NCBI GenBank assembly: GCA_944472135.2
Contig: OX235270.1
Coordinates: forward strand, 123,023,842-123,087,841
Direction: 5' to 3'
DNA: 64,000 nt
DNA from: Trichobilharzia regenti
Lineage: Eukaryota > Platyhelminthes > Trematoda > Strigeidida > Schistosomatidae
The stretch's first letter is position 1; every line of letters begins with the position of its first letter. This document shows positions 58,975 through 64,000 of this stretch, one piece after another. A program made the translations under genes and the position numbers. The notes beneath the pieces are model-generated. The model saw only the letters and a program-made list of their open reading frames with translations, was not told where the DNA came from and did not search any database.

Positions 58975-59320
58975 ATTTATTACATGCCCAGACGTCGTCG
59001 AAGCATCTACACAAGAAGCTGACATATCAAAGTTAGACTGAGCACTTCGGTCCAATCAATCAACACGAAAATCTAAAATTCAATTAAATAATAATTAATA
59101 TGACCCGTTGCACAAGAGGTGGCTCTCGTAGCCCAAGTGGTCTAATGGATAACACTTTGGCGTTTAAAACTATTGGCACTGGGTTCGAGCCTCGGTGGGA
59201 CCATCATCAATCACTGAGAAGTGCAGGTACATCCAGATGACGAGTCCCAAATAGGACACGCGAAATGCGCATCCTGGATCCCACTGCTAGTCACTATCCA
59301 CTAATGAACTATATTTTGGT
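58975..59320 (+). mobile_element. Sm-alpha-like element with disrupted hammerhead
   Basis: A tail module (58985-59090, 'cgtcgtcgaagcatctacac') precedes a forward unit. The tRNA-like head is 'tagcccaagtggtctaatgg' with B-box 'gggttcgagcctc'. In the hammerhead region ATCCAG/CTGGAT form helix I, then ATGACGA (core C changed to A), GTCCCAAATAGGAC (exact Sm-alpha helix II and loop), and GAAA after a 4-base insertion. The extra bases and C3 change should inactivate it. Confidence 0.7.
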
Positions 59321-59689
59321 GTTTACAGAAGTTTCTATACAAGCTAAAAAATATCTATAAAATATTTCAGTTCACTGTTTACTCTACCTCCCACTTAAGT
59401 TACCCATGAAGATACAGCTGAGAACAGTTCTAGTTTTATCCACCTGCATTTTGCTCTGGACATTATTTCTATATACAATCAGTTAGATACAACTTCGATG
59501 CATATGCCCCACCTATATATGAATCATCGATGAACAAATTATTTGGTTGTTTGTTTTCTCCAATTTATTAAGTTAAACTTTAAATCTGATACCAGTATTT
59601 CGCTTTCCTCAGCTTTTATTTACAACTGTGTGATTTGATTAATGGATTAGATTTTTCGATAAACATGTTTCACGACAAACATCAGTGTT

Positions 59690-60015
59690 TTCAAGAATGA
59701 TTGGACGATTTCATCATGAGCTGACATCAGTACAAGAACCATCGGAAAACCTGGGAGTACTGGACAACTGTTTCGTCCTAGTCTGATATTCATCGGTAGT
59801 ACGCTGCTGCTGAAGTTCGACCCAGGGTCTTGGAAAGAGTTAGGACTCAAGCGGTACTAAGTCAGGTCCCTGGGGTGAATTGTCTGTGAGCTTACCTAGT
59901 TACCAGAAGTTCCTGAGTTTGAACCCCAGTGGGTGAGTGCTGTTGATGAAATAGACATCCAGCACTGTGGTGCTGGTTTCGAATGGTTCTCTACCTGATT
60001 TCAATACTTGGTGAC
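59690..60015. mobile_element. Family A fold-back
   Basis: 59690-59835 is reversed (element end, then a hammerhead relic with CCGATGA core and intact GAAA and GTC). 59836-60015 is forward (anticodon-like and B-box-like 'gagtttgaacccc', then a degraded hammerhead). Both halves end in the typical 'tgatgtcagctcat'-type sequence or a diverged form of it. Confidence 0.65.
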
Positions 60016-63000
60016 ACTTTAGTGTTTGGTTAGATTTTGAGTTTTGATCCGAATAAATTGACTGTTATGTATACAGTGTGAAACTTTAAAATCTACAAAA
60101 TAAAACGTTGCACTATGTGGTCCCACCATTATTGTGCCTTATTAAATGCTGATTGAAATATCATGACTAGCGTTCAGTAAAGCTCGAATGCTTCTGACTA
60201 AGGTTTAACCTTTTAAATAACCAAATTAATTTCTAATCAATGATAATTTATCTCATAACAACTATTTACATTGAACCCATGTATATCACATGAAACTTAA
60301 CGGCTCTATACATCAGTTTGTATTATTTGACGTTTATAAAGAGATTTCGTAGTCATCAGTTTAATTATCAGTGAGATTATAATGTTGTAAGTTAATATTC
60401 ACTCATCGATATAAGAATATTATTTAGGCACTATCACGGGGTATAATTTCATCACAGAATAATTTTCTCCGATAAAAACACACGATGATACAGTATCATT
60501 CACTGAAGACTATTCAAGTACATTTTATTATTCACATCTGTAAATAATACTACATTAGCGTCCGTTTCTATTGTGTAAAATGTTTCTGTGATGTAGTAGT
60601 TATTCACTTGTGTAATAACCAGAAAAAAGGTTTTACTAGCTATCGTAATAAAGATTAGAAGATTATTCAGTTCTTCATTAGTATGTCGTTTGAAAACAAC
60701 TGCCTTCTTTTTACTCATCAGTCAACAATATGTAACAGCATAAAGCACCACATTGTCATGCCGTATACTGATCTCATTCAACATTCGTTAGGATTAAAAT
60801 AAACAATTTAGTTATCACTTGTTAGTCATTTCATATAACTGGTTACATAATGTAACAGTCATGTGTATACCTGCAAAAAGTTAAACATAAGGGTGGCAGT
60901 AAAAACACGCCTTATTGAAGTATAATTTTTCAGTTTAATCGGCTTAGGTATGATGAACAAAATCTTTTTAATCTGAACAGCATGATGGTGTATAGTATTG
61001 ACTGATAAAAACAGTAAACAGATTACTCACACAAGGCAACGGTACATACCAGTCAAATCAGAGTGACAGGAACACCGAAAATCGGTCTAACTCGCATGAG
61101 GATTAACTTGTCAGAGGTGTATCGGGTTAAATTTAGCTTAGACAGCCACTCAGATGAACGAATAGTACCTATATCGTATCTATCATTCGTCAGTTGCAGA
61201 TTCAGAAATTTCCCCCGTAAAGGAAAATCATTCAGATCACAATATGTGATCTGCGTGATATCATAAATGGCAGTCAATGAAGCATGCCAATAATGAAATT
61301 GAATCAAAGATTTGTTAAACGGTTAGTCACAAATATTCAATTAATCATAAATTTGTTGATGAATATTTACTTCATTTACCGATACAATCTTTCGTTTTAA
61401 ACTTTGCGGTAGGTTGTTTGAGCATAAGTCATCCATATATATATATATTACTTATTGCATGATTCTTAGCCATAGCTTAGTAATACATTTGTTTTTATTT
61501 ACTCATAAATGAAACTAACTTTCTGGATTTAGTGATATGTAAAAGTTAAATTAAATTTTAACTTCTATCTTTCAGCATAACCAAACATAAGTGAAAACTC
61601 AGCAATCATCTGGAACCGATTTGTGTAAGTATGAAAAGGCAAGTGTTAAAGCATTATTAAAATGTGTTATCTTGAAATTGAAACATAGATTTGTTGAAGA
61701 GGACTGAAATCTTTGTTATCTCCTTTAAAGAGTCATAACATTTGCATGATTCGAATTTATTATTGCTGTCAAATGTTCCATTCACCAAAGTGACCAGAAA
61801 TACCTCTAATACATCCTCCTCAAGAGGGGGCATTTATATTTACTTCGGTTTCATTTTAATGTTATGAGATTGGCAGTGGCCAGAGATGACAGCAGCAATA
61901 CACAATACACTTTTTATCAACTCTTCAACCGAATTTATCTGATTTCTGACTCTAATAAACAACACATCAAGACTCGATATGAACGGCAATCAGGTCCAAC
62001 TGTAAGGTCACAACTGTTTTACAACTGATGAATTTTATGTAACTGATTCATTGACAACAGATACTTGCGTTTGTCCATCTAAACGGATATGCGGCTAACT
62101 ATGCTAATAACGCATTCGTCTACCAACACACAGTGATGTATTATGTTTAAAAGATATTAAATTTAAAAAGTAAGAAGTGTGAAGTCGTAACGAACTGTGC
62201 TTGCCACGCTTCAAATGTTTGCAGTAATTCAGCAGAAAACTTTGATGCACAGTTGCTAACTCAGTTACCGCCATAATTAGAATAGCTCCCTTTTACGAAA
62301 TTCGTCATAGTATTCGATATTTTAAATTAGTATTGAAGAAGAATATCCCTGTATGCGTTGTTTACATCCTAAAGTACAGGCAGATTTACTGTTTAAATAA
62401 CAGCTACTTTGCTGACAAATGTTTTGCTGTCCACGAAATACTTTTCTGTGGAGTTTATTACAACAAATTAGTAGTGATATTATTCCATTAACCTAGATTT
62501 TGAAAGTAAATCTGGAATCTTAGCTAATGTATTCTAAGACCTCTGTTCACATTGTCAGTATTATTCATGTTTAAATGAGATCTTTCCCGTTAGTATTCGT
62601 GTTTGCACATTACTAATTGAGTAATGGGATTAAGGACCGTGTACACGATATTATTTATTCCCCTATAACCGATTGATATGACTGTTTCGATCCTACAAGA
62701 CATTAATGATGATAATAACTGGCGTTTACTTCAGAACCGGGTGACACTGGTTTGAAATTCTGACAAAGTATGGCTGCCTTCGAAATTGAAATTACGTCGT
62801 ACCGACCAGCATCAATGAATGAGGTGCACGGTTTCCTGCGGATAGCCATCCATCATTTAACTTGATCATTAAAATTATAAGTGGCACGCGAAATTCAGGA
62901 ATAAGTTATAGAAGAGAAAATTTAGAAATACCTTTAAATTATTAGATGGAATCACTCTACTGAATCTTAATTTACTTTTTATGAAAACTGATATAATTAT

Positions 63001-63369
63001 TGAAAAAACACTTGTGTATTTTATTTTGCTTTAGAAATTTAAGCTTTTAGTTTATTCATTAAATAGGACATTTCAATTTTACCTAAATCGTCTGACTGAA
63101 AACAGCTGTTTGAATTTTATTCTAGTTAAAGATTAAGATTTTCATGGAACAAACAAAAAAACAAAACTACGCGCTCTATTAAATTTCAGTCACTGGCATA
63201 ACTAATTATAATCATACGTTTTAATAGCTACTACTAATAAAAAGTGAATTTTGGTCAATTTATCCCTGATCAGCTAGACAAATCAGAATTTTTTCCCCAT
63301 TACAGATACATGGTTATCCAATCAAAGTATAATATGCGGTGGGTAATATTTGTAGCTAAGACATATTTT

Positions 63370-63560
63370 ATGGTACTGCTGAGTGCTCTGAGCTATGTGG
63401 TTTAACTGCAGAACTCTTATTGACCTTCCAGGCAGAATTTTTGATTTTAAGTTCAATGCGAAGTTAGTTTTTATCACAATCGGTGAAATATCGGTCGTCC
63501 TCGGTGACCTTTACCACCTCTGAGGGCATTTAGTTACAGTCACGGTCACCAGGAAGGATG
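63370..63560 (+). repeat. Unidentified repeat shared with 50340-50410
   Basis: 'gagtgctctgagctatgtgg' and the following bases match the shorter copy at 50340. The rest (CG-richer, near 'ggtgacctttaccacctctg') has no partner here. Confidence 0.35.
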
Positions 63561-63714
63561 GATGTTTCTAAAAACTCACACCACACTTAAACCAAAGCCG
63601 GAGACGTTATTTCAATGGTGTATAAAGAATTCTCAGTAAACTATCCAGCTCAGAGAATGCTAACTAGTCAAGCACATGGTTCCAGTTGAATTCTCTGTCA
63701 ACGTAATTCTAAAT

Positions 63715-63950
63715 CTAAGTCGTGAATTGGCAGAAGTTAGAATTCAAGGACCATTGGATCCGGTCCCAGTGGCTCAATGGTCTACGAGCTCGCCTTGAAA
63801 CCAGAAGGTTCTGGGTTCGAACCCCGTGGTGTGGGTGCGTACTGCTGAAGATTCCCTAACTAGGGCGAAACAGCCATCCAGTACTCTCAGATTTTCCAGT
63901 GCTTCTCTAACTGATGTCAGCTCATGACGAAATACTCCATGCAATTAAAT
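63715..63950 (+). mobile_element. Family A element, 5'-shortened
   Basis: It begins 'taagtcgtgaattggcagaa', has A-box 'agtggctcaatgg', B-box 'gggttcgaacccc', a hammerhead, and ends 'catgacgaaatactccatgc'. Confidence 0.8.
63839..63884 (+). ncRNA. Hammerhead, core kept, helices II and III weak
   Basis: GTACTG/CAGTAC, CTGAAGA and GAAA are consensus. Helix II (TTCC...GGGC) has a mismatch at the innermost pair and one wobble, and helix III (ACAGCCAT) can barely form. The cleavage site is ATC. Possibly weakly active or dead. Confidence 0.4.
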
Positions 63951-64000
63951 CTAACATAGTTTATTAGCCAATAGTAAGCACAGAAAAGAGATTATTATTA

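Larger units (their letters stand above)
57874..64000 (-). other. Start of a further upstream intron
   Basis: Repeats occupy 58190-58742, 58975-59320, 59690-60015 and 63715-63950. 60016-63360 is AT-rich with no recognised exon; the open frame at 61053-61307 is discussed among rejected items. No promoter was found. Confidence 0.55.

Noticed and set aside
61053..61307. 84-codon minus-strand open frame with protein-like composition and an acceptor-like 'atatcacgcag' upstream
   Set aside because: No match to the missing first NOS1AP exon, no donor site in frame, and no recognised motif. Could be an exon of something unknown, but the evidence is too thin.
63766..63835. tRNA-like sequences with good A and B boxes (also at 19750, 34730, 43640, 50130)
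   Set aside because: They are heads of a dispersed repeat, with no proper acceptor stem pairing or CCA-side structure, so not called as tRNA genes.
1..64000. CRISPR arrays, bacterial operons, ribosomal RNA genes
   Set aside because: Nothing of the kind was seen; the direct repeats present are retroelement-derived, and the gene has spliceosomal introns.

Overview
The window looks like nuclear DNA of a parasitic flatworm, most likely a schistosome. It is AT-rich, has one gene with long introns and short exons, and is crowded with decayed retroelements typical of schistosomes: RTE-type LINEs ending in a (TAA)n-like tail, Penelope-like elements with a GIY-YIG domain, and tRNA-headed short repeats, two families of which carry hammerhead-ribozyme sequence. 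One of those families matches the S. mansoni Sm-alpha repeat. The species cannot be named from the sequence alone.

One protein-coding gene dominates and runs on the minus strand. Nine exons between 57873 and 10954 join in perfect reading phase (93, 242, 109, 1195, 149, 213, 408, 575 and 361 bases) into 1,114 codons plus a stop. The first three exons and the start of the fourth encode a PTB domain that closely follows NOS1AP/CAPON, the adaptor linking neuronal NO synthase to other proteins. A long Ser/Lys/Asp-rich linker, a short coiled coil and a low-complexity tail with a repeated PRSISA motif follow. The start codon and first PTB strands were not found and probably lie beyond 64000. One intron (29310-57780) is 28.5 kb.

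Layout: 1-10953 is 3' flank with RTE, CR1/jockey-like and Penelope fragments, a TTAGGG-like tract and tRNA-like repeats. 10954-25311 holds seven exons. 25312-57780 holds two exons and two introns, including the giant one, full of repeats. 57781-64000 holds one exon and the start of a further intron.

The most interesting layer is in the repeats. A roughly 385-395 bp tRNA-like element (called family A here) carries a hammerhead ribozyme. One copy (19840-19889) keeps every catalytic-core base and three paired stems. One locus (30898-31340) has two ribozymes 394 bases apart, and other copies have the element head repeated at both ends, as expected from a tandem or circular RNA source (retrozyme-like). 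Many copies are arranged as head-to-head fold-backs. Separately, 56635-56909 is an almost perfect palindrome with 129-bp arms.
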